From: Viola odorata
Lineage: Eukaryota > Streptophyta > Magnoliopsida > Malpighiales > Violaceae
Assembly (NCBI GenBank): GCA_963691705.1
Contig: OY829541.1
Span: 48,008,377 to 48,072,376 of the forward strand
Length of the DNA stretch: 64,000 nt
Reading direction: 5' to 3'
Shown: positions 23,457-34,365 of the stretch, in pieces
Numbering within the stretch: the first letter of the stretch is position 1
Layout of the letters: each line of letters begins with the position of its first letter
Notes under the pieces: model-generated
Seen by the model: the letters and a program-made list of their open reading frames with translations, nothing else
What the model was told of the DNA's origin: nothing
Databases searched by the model: none
Made by a program: the position numbers and the translations under genes

Positions 23457-23908
23457 TATAATAGTCTATATTTTAGAAACCTTAGAATATTTTTATTTTA
23501 TTTTATTTGGGTGATGTGTTTGACTTAAATTGTCCTACATATTCCCTACCAATCAATATTACCATGGCAAGATAAGGAAACTACCGTCCATATACCGCCC
23601 TAACTAACGGTATATAATTGTATGCCCACTAAATCACTGCACTTTAAATGATAGTTATAAAATCAAACCGAATATAGAAACTACTCCAAGTATAATTTAT
23701 GTTCACCATTTTTTTATATAAAAAAGACTTCAAATCTATAAATTTGATTTCGCACCGATCGAATTCATGACTTATTTTATAAAAAAACGCACTAATTATT
23801 TTTTGTTAATGTTGGTAAATATAAGGTTTGAGTTAAAACACAAAACGCATTCCAATTTTTGTAGTAGGAAAAAAAAGGACTTTTTTTGGAAAATGCGCTA
23901 CATTAATA
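23457..23908. other. AT-rich intergenic DNA
   Basis: Nothing recognisable between two transposons. Confidence 0.4.
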
Positions 23909-24639
23909 CTCCCTCCGTCATTTTTTATCAGTCGTTCTAGCTAAAAAACGCTTGCCTTCAATTAATTGACGTTGTTGCCATTTCGGCCCCTTAAGTTCGT
24001 GTTTTATCAAAAACGCCCATCGTTCCCTTGCTGAGCCACGCGTCATACAAGGTAAAAAAGGAAAACGAAAAAATTAAAGGACCATATTTGATCATAGTAT
24101 CTCTGCCATGGAAAAGAAGGTGTCAGCAAAATCAGAATTTTTTTTTCTCTCTCATCTTTCCTCCTCCGATTTCAAATCGAAAATAAAACATGTTTGGCTG
24201 CTCGGAATGGCGCTACAAGCATAGATTATTGCCGGAAATGACGAGGCGAACAGAACAAGGGTGGTGGCGGCCGGAACGGAGGCCGCACGCGCTGGAGCGT
24301 GGCGGCGCGTGGACGGAGACGTCCTTCCTTCGGCGGCGCGTGACGGCGTTCTACAGCTCGGAATGGCGCCTTTCCACCTGCTCCCGACTCGCGACGTCCT
24401 TCCGCTCCTTTCCGTGGCGAAGGTGAGAACAGAAAACGCTGGTAGAGGGAGTATTTTTGACAAACAGCGGGAGAAGGAAAGAAAAGAGAGAGAGAAAAGG
24501 AAAGGAGAGAAAAAAGGAAGAAGAAGCTCGCCTCGGCTGACACGTGGCAAGGCCACTGACTCCCACTGACAGCTTGGTCAGTATACCCTTGATAACGGTG
24601 ATTCACTCCCTCACGTCTTATAAAAAAAGACGGAGGGAG
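23909..24639. mobile_element. Stowaway-like element (731 bp) with a GC-rich interior
   Basis: The ends CTCCCTCCGTC are inverted, with TA on both sides (23907-23908 and 24640-24641). It lacks a transposase. The centre (about 24190-24430) is unusually GC-rich and contains the string gctcggaatggcgc twice (near 24198 and 24356), unlike the AT-rich ends. This may be captured or amplified DNA. Open frames in the GC-rich part look like composition artefacts. Confidence 0.8.
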
Positions 24640-24641
24640 TA

Positions 24642-25324
24642 GTTTATACTTAATTTTGTATTAATAATACAAGTCAGTTTGCTCTTTCTCTTTCCACTGC
24701 CATTACTAATTTACCACCCCCCTTTTAACTTTCATCTTCTCTCTTGCTCAGTGACGTTTTTTACTATTTTTTCCTTGCTTTTCTTCTTTACCTACTCAGC
24801 ACTCAGCAGCGGTGTCGAGCAGCGGTTTCCCACTTGCGGCCCAAATGACCAAACCTAACCCTTCTAAGCCCTTAGCTGGATCGACTCTGTATTCTCCTGG
24901 CTTCCCTTTCACTATTCATTTTGCCTGTTTTGTTTGCTAGTTTTTTCCTGGAATTACTTTAATAATAGCCCATAAAATATCTAGGATTCTGTCAACGTCT
25001 GAGGTTGTCACCAAGTTCAATCCAACTAATGCGCTGCGTGATTTATGCTCATGTTTAAGCATTTTCTGCTCACGTTTCCATTCAAAGTTCAAGTCTTTTC
25101 AGTTTTCCAAAAAGGGTAACCGAGCTTTTTGCAATTTTGCTCCGGGTTTTCACATCTGGGCCCGTCTGCGCTATTGTAAGGGAGCTGCCTAAGTGTTAAA
25201 GGTGCAATCTTTTTCCCTCTTTGATCTGTTCCCTTTATGGTTATTGATTCCATTCTTGCCTCTCTGTTTGTGGTTGATTAAGGGAAGTTCTTTGTTTTAG
25301 CCTTAGATTTCACTTCCTTATTCA
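24642..25324 (+). other. Non-coding DNA upstream of the second kinase copy
   Basis: No gene is recognised. Pyrimidine-rich stretches and possible splice signals (for example ttttgtttgctag near 24940) resemble a 5' leader. The sequence is not shared with the region upstream of the intact kinase gene. Confidence 0.35.
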
Positions 25325-27498
25325 GCTATTATCATGTGGTTTTGATTGCTGTTAAAATTTGGCAGTTGTCCTGGATCTAGTCCTCCCCCCCATTCCCCTT
25401 TAAGCTTCTCCGTGTTCGTTATGATGAGTAATAGAGTGTCGGAAATTTCCATTTGGGTTTTATCAATCTTGAGTTTGGCACATTTTTTGAGTGGATTTAC
25501 TCCTGTAGACAATTACTTGGTAGACTGTGGATCATCCACCGATACTAAGGTTGGTACCCGTGTTTTTGTCTCTGATAATTCTGCCTCAAAGTTTCTTTCA
25601 ACCCCAAAAAAAGTTTTGGCTACTACCACCGCATCTGTCACTTCCTCTGAGAATGCACCACTCTATTCAACTGCCAGAATTTTCGATGAGACCTCCAAAT
25701 ACACATTTTCGATTAAGCAAACTGGGAGGCATTGGATCCGCCTTTATTTCTACCCGTTTGTGTTCAACAATTACGACATGAGCAAGGCGAATTTTTGTGT
25801 TTCCACAGCCATTCCCTCCTTAGCGATTTCAGCGTCAGCACAACTTCTGTTGTTAAAGAGTTTTCTGTTAATGTGAACTCTAACAACCTTGTGATCACCT
25901 TCGTTCCTTCCAACAATTCCTTTGCCTTCTTAAATGCCTTGGAAGTTGTTTCAGTCCATGATGAGCTCATCATGGATGATGCCACTCCTATAAATCCAAT
26001 GAGCCAATTCCAGGGCCTGTCATGGCAGGCACTGGAGACGGTCTTTAGGGTAAACATGGGTGGGCCAACAGTTTCCTTTGAGAATGATACCCTTTGGCGA
26101 ACTTGGTTCCTGCCCAGAGTTTTCTTGTTGGAATGGCTCTTGCCAAAAACATATCCAATATGGTTGCTGTCAAGTATGTAGATGGTGAGGCAACAGAGGA
26201 TGTTGCTCCTAATGCTGTCTATGGTACTGCCACCGTGTTGAATATAAGTGATCCTAACAACAATTTGAATGTGACCTGGGAGTTCAATGTGGATGCAGGA
26301 TATCAGTATCTTGTGCGGCTTCACTTCTGTGATATATTAAGTACAGGTCTCAATCAGCTTTACTTCAATATTTATATTAACACTGTGGCTGTTGCTCTGG
26401 ATTTCAATCCAAATGCTAAATTCTTTAACATTTTGGCCGCGGCATCTTATTGGGATTATGTTACTTCATTGATTACTAGTAACAAAATTCGTGTAAGCAT
26501 CGGTCCATCTACCTCTATACCTGGTGCTAACCCTGATGCCCTCCTTAATGGCCTTGAGATCATGAAAATGAACAATTCTGATGGCAGCCTTAGTGGTCCA
26601 GCTCCTGCAGGTTCAGGTTCAGGTTCAAGGAAGAATGTCGGTATGATAGTGGGCTTGAGTGTTGGGGCAGCATTAGTGGTTGTACTGGCTGGAATTTTCT
26701 TTCTGTTGTGCCAAAAGAGAAGCAGGTTGGCACGCCAAGGCCAGTCAAAGACATGGTTCCCCTGTCCATTAGTGGAGGGCATTCACACACTGTGGGCAGC
26801 AAATACTCTAATGGAACAATCAACAGTATTGATTCTAATTTGAGGTATCGCATTCCTCTCGTGGCAGTTCAAGAGGCAACCAACAACTTTGATGAGAGCT
26901 GGGTTATTGGAATTGGTGGTTTTGGGAAGGTATACAAGGGTGTTCTAAATGATGGCACAAAGGTGGCTGTTAAAAGAGGAAATCCACGTTCACAACAAGG
27001 ACTTGCAGAGTTCAAGACTAAGATTGAGATGTTATCTCAGTTCCATCATCGCCACTTGGTTTCATTAATTGGATACTGTGATGAGAGAAATGATATGATC
27101 TTAATCTATGAATATATGGAGAACGAAACTTTCAAGGGTCACCTATACGGCTCAGGTTTTCCCAACTTGAGTTGGAAACAAAGGCTTGAAATTTGTATTG
27201 GAGCAGCCAGAGGGCTTCATTATCTTCACACAAGCGACGCAAAAGCAGTCATTCATTGCGATGTTAAATTCGCAAATATTTTGCTTGATGAAAATCTTAT
27301 GTCCAAAGTTGCTGATTTTGGGCTCTCAAAAGCAGGACCTGAACTTGATCAAACTCATGTTAGCACAGGAGTGAAGAGAAGTTTTGGCTACCTTGATCCC
27401 AAGTATTTTAGAAGGCAACAACTGACAGAGAAATCAGATGTCTATTCATTTAGGGTGGTCTTGTTTGAGGTTTTTTGTGCAAGACCGGTTATAGAGAA
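25325..27498 (+). pseudogene. Duplicated HERK1-like kinase, frameshifted and truncated
   Basis: This is a closely similar second copy of the gene at 1138, with the same leader acceptor (25366) and the same twin ATG (25431). Relative to the intact copy it has a 4-bp loss near 25808, a 1-bp loss near 26105 and a 1-bp loss near 26757, each shifting the frame. The kinase part also has damaging substitutions: HRD becomes [15 protein letters not shown] becomes [12 protein letters not shown], and SFGVV becomes SFRVV. Homology stops after the ARPVI codons near 27495, where an inverted piece of the same gene is attached. No functional receptor could be made. Confidence 0.93.
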
Positions 27499-27765
27499 AT
27501 CATATTAGTACTGTTATCTTCAGGATTGTCGAGTACAACTGCCTCTTGAAGTTGAAGGGCATACTCCAGGTTCCACAAGGCATCTCCCATAGAAGGCCTG
27601 TCGACCCCAAAGTCAGCTAAGCATTTCTCAGCTGTTTCTGCAAACTTCCTCAGTGAATCTGGTCTAATTTTCCCCACAAGAGCCTGATCTATTATTTGAT
27701 CCAGCTGTCCCTTCTTCTGCCATTTCATTGCCCACTCTGCTAAGTTCACCATTTCCCTCAAGAGA
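27499..27765 (-). pseudogene. Inverted 3' piece of the duplicated kinase
   Basis: On the minus strand this segment reads [13 protein letters not shown] through EDNSTNMI, the part of the kinase C-lobe and tail that should follow the preceding pseudogene. It corresponds to about 3230-3492 of the intact gene. It lies head to head with its own 5' part, so a local inversion occurred together with small losses at both junctions and loss of the last roughly 50 codons. Confidence 0.92.
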
Positions 27766-28039
27766 TTGCAGAAAAAAATTGCAAGAAGTTCTAGAGGCCT
27801 TAGAGATTGCCTAGAAAGGTGAAGCACATTACCAGGCTAAGTACGAAGATATGTCAGAGAAAACCAAAGCAATGACTAACCGAATGGCAAAGGATGCCCT
27901 AGAGCTGTGTGGTTTGAAAGCGGCAGTGGAAGGTGAGCAAGAAAGAAATGTTGTTTTGTAAAAGGAATTGAGCATGGGTACGAAAAAATGCCAATGGTAC
28001 AAGTGGGAAGGAATGAGGGCGGTAACTGATGCTTTTATG
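27766..28039 (+). other. Coiled-coil-like coding remnant
   Basis: A short open stretch (about 27820-27960) reads [14 protein letters not shown] and MAKDALELCGLKAAVEGE before a TAA. It is helical in character and is not part of the kinase. It may be a scrap of a transposon-borne coiled-coil gene; I do not recognise it. Confidence 0.3.
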
Positions 28040-28755
28040 TAGGGGTGTCAACTATACCCGAGACCTGATCCCGGACCCGAGAATTCGGCCCGGGATTGGG
28101 TCCAGAAATTAGACCCATTTTGGGCCGGGATCGGGTTTGGTCCCGACCCGATCATTGTCGGGTCGGGATCGGGTCTATTCGGGTTTGACCCGAGACCCGA
28201 CAAAAACCCTAAAAAACCCACATTCCCTTCTTCGTTCTTTTCCCTTGAACCCAAAATCCGTCACTGCCCATCACCAATTCACCCAAATCCGTCACCACTA
28301 TCACCAATTCACTCAAATCCATCACCACCATCACAAACCCATCACCAATTCACCAAATCCGTCACCTCTGCCGAAACCCACCACAAATCCATCACCAACA
28401 CCAGCCACACAAACCCACACCACACAACCACCAAACCCTCCGTCTCCGCCAACCGTCGCGGGCGTGGCCGAGCTGCGGAGGGAAGAAAAGAAAAGGAAAA
28501 GAAATAAGAAAAGAGAGGAAAAAAGAAAGAACGTACCAGAGGAGGAGAATAGGGAAAAAAAATAGAAAAAAAAGAAAGAAAAGAAGAAAAGAAAGGAAAG
28601 AAGAAAAAGGAGAGAACGTAGCAGAGGAGGAGGATAGGGAAAGAATAAAATAGAAAGGAAAGAAAGAAGAAGAAAAGAAAAGAAAAGGAAGGAAAGAATT
28701 AGTCTGGAAAGAAGAAAAGAAAGGAAAGAAGAAAAAGGAGAGAGGGGTTGAGCTT
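28040..28755. mobile_element. Left part of a second hAT-like element
   Basis: It starts TAGGGGTGTCAA followed by the same cgggtc/gacccg subterminal repeats, CAC-rich and GA-rich blocks as the complete element at 15693. The matching right end is not found; the sequence is interrupted at 28756 by the start of an LTR. The remainder probably lies beyond the right edge of the window. Confidence 0.7.
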
Positions 28756-30332
28756 TGATGCGCCGTCGAAACGCGATCAAATATGATATTTATAATCCTG
28801 AAAGGCTAGATGCACAAATTAATGTATATAGCGACAAGTCAGGGTCGAACCACAGAGAAAATGAAGAACTGGATTTAATCTTGCCCTAGATGTTTGATGA
28901 GGACGAAAATGCAATAGACATAAAAGTAACACAGGGGGGTTTTGGTTGGTGTAGACGAATCTAACCAACGATGACAGTTGATGTTGAGACAGAAAATGAA
29001 AATGCAAATAACAAGTAATAAAAGACAAACAGAATAATTAAATAAAACGGGAACGAAAATAAAGCAGGAGAATAACAATAAAAATGGTAAAGGCAAACAG
29101 TTGCAATAAAGGTGATAACGAAGTAAGTAAAGATAATAGATCAGATAAAAGGAGAAATCTTAGCAGGGGGTAAACGGAGGATTGCGTCGAGGTCTAGTCG
29201 GTCATTGATGCAAGGATAGACTGTTTTCACGCAATAGACGTGCTATAGGAATCCTGTTTTCACGTGGATCCCCTACTTCTCTTCTTAAGAGAAGTCACTC
29301 CCAAGGTACGCTTATGGGAGTGGCCGTGACACTGCGTCCAAGGTGCGCTTATGGGTCATACACGCAGACCCGTGAAGTGGAGAGAAGACACGTCTAGGGC
29401 TAGACACTGAGAAGTCTGCCCTAACCGGTTTCTTGCCCTAGCCAGATTAGACCAAACGACATGGTGACTCTGGACTAGGTGTCTACTCTATTCCATGGCC
29501 TCACGTTAGTTATCACCATGGAAATGACAATATTCATGAGAAACATGCAAATAGATGATCAAACTACCAACAAATCTCACACGAAATGACAATAAAATGG
29601 CAAGAAAGCGAATACAATAATGAAAACGTTTTAAGAACACTTTGACCTCCCAACTATCCTCTTGCAATCCTTAAAACACCCCTGCCAAGACTAAGAGACT
29701 TAGCCACTCATGCTAGAATTCATACACAAAATGGATGGAGAAAGCAACATAAACTGAGAAGAGGTGCATATGAAAATAAAAATCTAGATTAAAAACCAAC
29801 CGGAGCTTGGGGCTTCGGTTTCTGGAAAAATAAACAAAGAACGGATCCCAATGTTAAGAGAGGCGGCTACAATGATTGCAAACCCTAAAAATCTGGAAAA
29901 TATTCTAAAGAAAAACCTCCTTTAACCTAAAAGTTAAGGTCCTATATATAGCCTAACAACCCCGGGACAAAATGGTAGAGGGGAATATTCTCTACTGAGT
30001 TGGCTGATCTTGGCATGGAATCCTGCTAGAATCTTTTTAGCATCTTTAATCAAGCGTCATCCGGAAAGAAGCATGCACGTGCGTCGTTTAGGCCTGGACA
30101 TTAGATGTCATCTAGGTCCCGGCGGCATAAGGATGGATAGGCCTCGACGACAAAACAACATCTAGGGCTCGACGAAATAAGATCAGTAGAAATGCATCCA
30201 AATGGCGCGCTTTTCCTCAAGTTTCTCCCTTTAGTCCAAATCTGCAAAGTAGTTGGAAAACAAGCCAAATTAGTAGTATCAAAATTGGACTTAAAAGGAA
30301 GGAAAAACATGCATAAAAAAGACACCATATCA
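28756..30332 (-). repeat. 3' LTR of the Athila-type element
   Basis: The segment begins TGATGCG and ends ATATCA, giving TG...CA ends. On the minus strand the purine tract GTGTGGGGGAATT lies immediately before it, as expected for a polypurine tract next to a 3' LTR. The length of about 1.58 kb is usual for Athila LTRs. The partner 5' LTR would lie beyond the nested insertions, outside the window, so the boundaries rest on end motifs only. Confidence 0.7.
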
Positions 30333-32078
30333 AATTCCCCCACACTGCCCATTGCTCGCCCTCGAGCAATCAAAACGGAAAACACACCCCAAGACATAGA
30401 CAAGCATAACCAACCATAGCACAAGAGTTAACAAACCAAACAATCAGTCCTGACCATGCCAAGACATACTCTATCTAGATAAATCTACATCAAATCATTA
30501 GGATAACGACCCTAACGAAGAAACTTTACCACATCAGACTTGGCATTAACAATCCTCACCGGGTAAAGTGTTTACACTCACACTCAACTAGGCTCGGTGT
30601 TTAATCACTCAAGTATGCAAATTAACAATTCACACAACATAGTTTGCACATCAACCCGAGTTAAAATCCACATGCTTAGTCAATCAACAATCAGAAACGA
30701 ACATTGCATCATAAAAAGGAGTAAAAGAAAAGAGGGGTAAAGAGAAGATGAAGAATTTGAAGAGAAAAGGGAAAGAAAGAAAATGGGAAGAGCAAGAAGA
30801 AAGATTATATACAAAGAGCGAAAGAGGAAGAAAAAGAAAAGGATAATAGAACGAAAAACCCTGGAAGGATTCCTTGGTGAGGAAGGAGACGACGCGGTGA
30901 GGCAGTATCCGTCAAGGGCAGATAGTCGAGGGCTAGACGAAATTGTTCTTCTGGGGGGGAGTTCTTCTCTTAGAAACCATGTTGATAATACTTCATTCTT
31001 GTGGTTCGTACTTTTGCCTTCTCTTATTTTATTTTAAAACCAGATGAAATTTTCTTTTCTTTTCTTTTCTTTTCTTCTTTTATTTTTTATTTATTTTTAA
31101 TTGATAACAAAGAGAGACACGAATTTGACAACTACTTCAGCTGATGAAGATTAAATTAGCTTGAGGGTTTTTCCAACTTACTTCAGCTAAGACTTGATGA
31201 AAGTACTTTGGCTAGGGCTTGATTTCTTTTTGGATTAGCTTGATGATTTTGCCCTAGCCCTTTTTCGGCATCTACACCTTCTTGTCGGTCTCCCCCACAC
31301 TTGGAATTTGCTGATCATCTAGCCCGCCACCTATGACAAGTACCGCTCACCTACCAAGGAAAAGGGATCAAGGAAAGTGAGAACAAGTGGTTAAAGAAGA
31401 GAGAAAATGAGAAGATGTCGGGGGCTAAACGAAAAAGGGTGTCGAGGGCTAAATGAAGAAAAAGAGAGGAAGGATAGAAAGAAAAAGAAAAGGACACAAA
31501 GATGCAAAGTTCATTTTTTTCGTCTTTTTGTTGCTTTCCTAAGACTGATGGTGCCCATACCCAGGGGTCTCATGCAAACCTAGTTGAGTGCTTAGCTAAG
31601 CATTGAATCACACATGAAAAATATAACTATTTAGTCTCAAATGTTCACAAGGTGCTATAAATGATTGATGATGTTTAGTGCAAGATGCAGGTTATAAGAG
31701 CCCTGGGCAAGACTAACATGAAAGGCAGTTTATTTCTATGCGCTCATAAGTCAAAAGTGTGTCCATACAAGGGGGTTTTAAAATTGAGCAGTGCTAAAAA
31801 GTTAACAAAATCCTATAAAGTGAAAATCTGAAAAATTAAGTTTTTGCACAAAACATGCAGTCAAACATACACAAAGCATGCAGTCAAACATATATACTAA
31901 AATATCACACAAACACATAAATCGTCCCCCACACTAAGGCTTCGCATTGTCCTCAATGCGAGGGAGATGCACAAAACAAACAAGAGAGTTCAAATAATAA
32001 AAGGAGTTCAAGGAGAAGGGGGAAGGGATAGGAGAATGTTGTGAAGTGCCCTAGGGCGATAGTGCATTGTCGGAGCCA
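30333..32078 (-). other. Athila untranslated region between ORF-1-like gene and 3' LTR
   Basis: No coding region. It contains repeated cgagggctaaacgaa-like strings (30920-31460), a T/C microsatellite (31040-31100) and a second purine tract on the minus strand (TAGTGTGGGGGAC near 31925-31937), as is typical of Athila elements. Confidence 0.5.
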
Positions 32079-33836
32079 CTACAAAGGCAGAAGGTTGCGC
32101 CTTGCAACTTCCGTCATCAGGTCTTGTAGTTGCTTCAGAATGGATCGAAGGAGGCTGTTGGTCTTTGCTGCGGCAACAAGGAGGGCAGGATGAACATCCC
32201 GGGCGGCTGAAGCAGTAGGTGGATCGTCTTGGGCAGGATCGGTTGGAGCGTCTGGGGCAGAGCTGGTTTGGCCTGGATGCTCGATCTGGGCAAGAGTCGG
32301 GTAAATGAAGTTTCCTCCATGCTTAGTGCCGAAAGCTTGCTCTTTCACCGGTGTACAACCTGAACTAAACATCAAAACACGCTGTGAGACACACAAATGC
32401 CCCATCCCGTCAAGGGTTTTGGGGTCTAGCATTTTAAAGTCAAGTGGTGCAGACAGATTGCTTGAAATTAAATCCAAATTATGCGAGTTTATGGCAATAC
32501 GAGTGATTAACAACCCCATAACAGGACTACGAGATATGGCCTGGACAGTTGCAACAACAGTAGCAAACCAAAACCCAAGATTAAGCCTAACCTCATGCAT
32601 CATACACCACAAGAAAAATAGCTCTTGCATCGACAACTGGCCAGATGAATGGATCTTGCCTGAGAAGGTAAGGGTCAGAAATTGATGCAAGATCCTTAGG
32701 GTAGGGTCAGAAATCTCGTGCCCCTTGGAAAATTTAGGGCTGAACTCAGCATTTTCATCGTCGGTTAGCTCTTGAAAAGCAACATTAGCATCAAAATCAC
32801 TAGGGTACACAGTATGGGCAGATCTATAGGCAGAGGACTCTAACTCATCGATACTCACAACACCCAACACACAATTCAACTCATTAACAGATAGTTTAGA
32901 TCATTTTCCCATCAGCCTAAAATTAACAACGCTGGGGTTGATAGGCTCAGATCAGTCTTGCCCTTAGGTTTGAATTGGTCCGATGCAAGCTAAAATGTGG
33001 AATAGAACTCAAGTGAGAGCTCGGAAAAAGTCGGGTGCTCCAGAAAGAACAAAGCTTCCCACCCAATACCTTTTACAAGCTTTCTAACTCGAGAGCCTAT
33101 ACCCATTTGGTCCAAAAATAAAAAATCAAGGCTCGCACACGGGGCTAACACCTTTTGACTGAAAAGCAACAAGTCTGTCTAGAGAGGGCTTATCATCAAA
33201 AGTAAGCCAACCTTTTAGGTCGGCGAGTTCAGATGTCACCTGATTTGAAGCTGGTGTGGGCGAGGTGGCTCGAGATTTTATAGATCTAGACATTGGTGAA
33301 GATTCAGTTTTTCGTTTAGACTTTCGGGGACTGGTGGCCTTTGCCTTTCCTTTCTCCTTTTCGGCCACTTTGCTTTTCTTGCTCGCCGGCGCTGACGGTT
33401 CTCCGGCGGGCTCCTCTATCTTCACGGACAGAGGTGTTGGGCTTCCTCTTGCGCAAGACCACTTCTTCCTCCTCTTCGTCGATGGCTTCCTCTTCGACGA
33501 CGGTTGCTTGCTCATGGGTCGGCGCCGACGACTTATAGATGCCGAGGTCCGGGCTTTTTTTGGACCGACCGGTCGGATATGGTGATGGTGTGGGTCGCCG
33601 GCTTGGAGTCGGTGACTTCTAGCTCTCCATCGGATGACGTCTGGGAGTGGGACGGTTCGTCGTGGTCGTCGGCGGCGTCTTCTCCTCCTTTCTGCCCAAG
33701 GTCGGTGCGGCGAGATTGGGAGGAGGCGGCTGACGGCGAGGGGGAGGCGGTTGGTGATTGGCTTTTTTGGTCGGCGGCTTGTGGCTCCGGTTTTGTGGGC
33801 CACCATTTTGATTCGGGTGGGTTTCTTGGGGGACAT
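32079..33836 (-). pseudogene. Athila ORF-1-like gene, broken
   Basis: The likely start is ATG 33836 (MSPKKPTRIKM), giving a basic, Pro/Ser/Lys-rich N-terminal part to about 33126. A frame containing DFLFLDQMGIGSRVRKL (33172-32990) follows, then a C-terminal part to 32079 with FLWCMMHEVRLNLGFW. This resembles the ATHILA ORF-1 family, found in plant Athila elements and sometimes called envelope-like by position. No signal peptide or clear membrane anchor is seen. Frameshifts and several stops between 33126 and 32880 break it. The protein's role is unknown in the literature as I know it. Confidence 0.65.
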
Positions 33837-34365
33837 GATGTTTGGTTGGTGTGTGGCTAGAGTTTCAAGGAAAGAAGATGGAGTGAGGGAGAAAGGTGGA
33901 TGTTGAAAGGTGGGAGGAAAATTAAAAAAAAAGAAAAATGAGTAAGTGATGAGGAGGGGAACGGGTATGACACGTGGCGCGCTAAGAGTGGGCGTTGACG
34001 CGTGCGCGCTGGGAGTGGTCACTCTGGATCTGAATGACGCGTTGAGGCGCGGCGCACTTGGATTGGGAGACGCGGATTCTGGATAACGCGTGGCGCGCTG
34101 GGACGCGGATCTGGATGCGTGGCAAAAAGTGAACATTATCCTTTTCAAAATTTGAAAAGGATGAGAGAGAGGAGGGAAAAAAAACAAAGGCAGGGAATAA
34201 AGAAAGTTAAGGAAATAATAAAAACCAAATAAAACAAAAGAAAGGAATAACGGAAATAATTATTAAAAGAAAGAGGTATGAGGAAAGAAAAAAAATAAAT
34301 GAGGCGGGTGGAATGCCTCCCTGACCGGCCATATTTTTCGTCCAGGCCTGGACAATGTTAGACAT

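Noticed and set aside
24152..24606. Overlapping open frames on both strands in the GC-rich Stowaway interior
   Set aside because: GC-rich DNA has few stops; the frames overlap in several phases and none shows a known motif.
28331..28780. Leucine/phenylalanine-rich minus-strand frame near 28.5 kb
   Set aside because: It arises from a GA-rich tract inside the hAT-like element and crosses the Athila LTR boundary.
33256..33906. Plus-strand frames opposite the Athila ORF-1-like gene
   Set aside because: They are antisense shadows of the Arg/Lys-rich minus-strand gene. Unlike the Tat antisense genes, they have no splice sites, promoter or second copy to support them.
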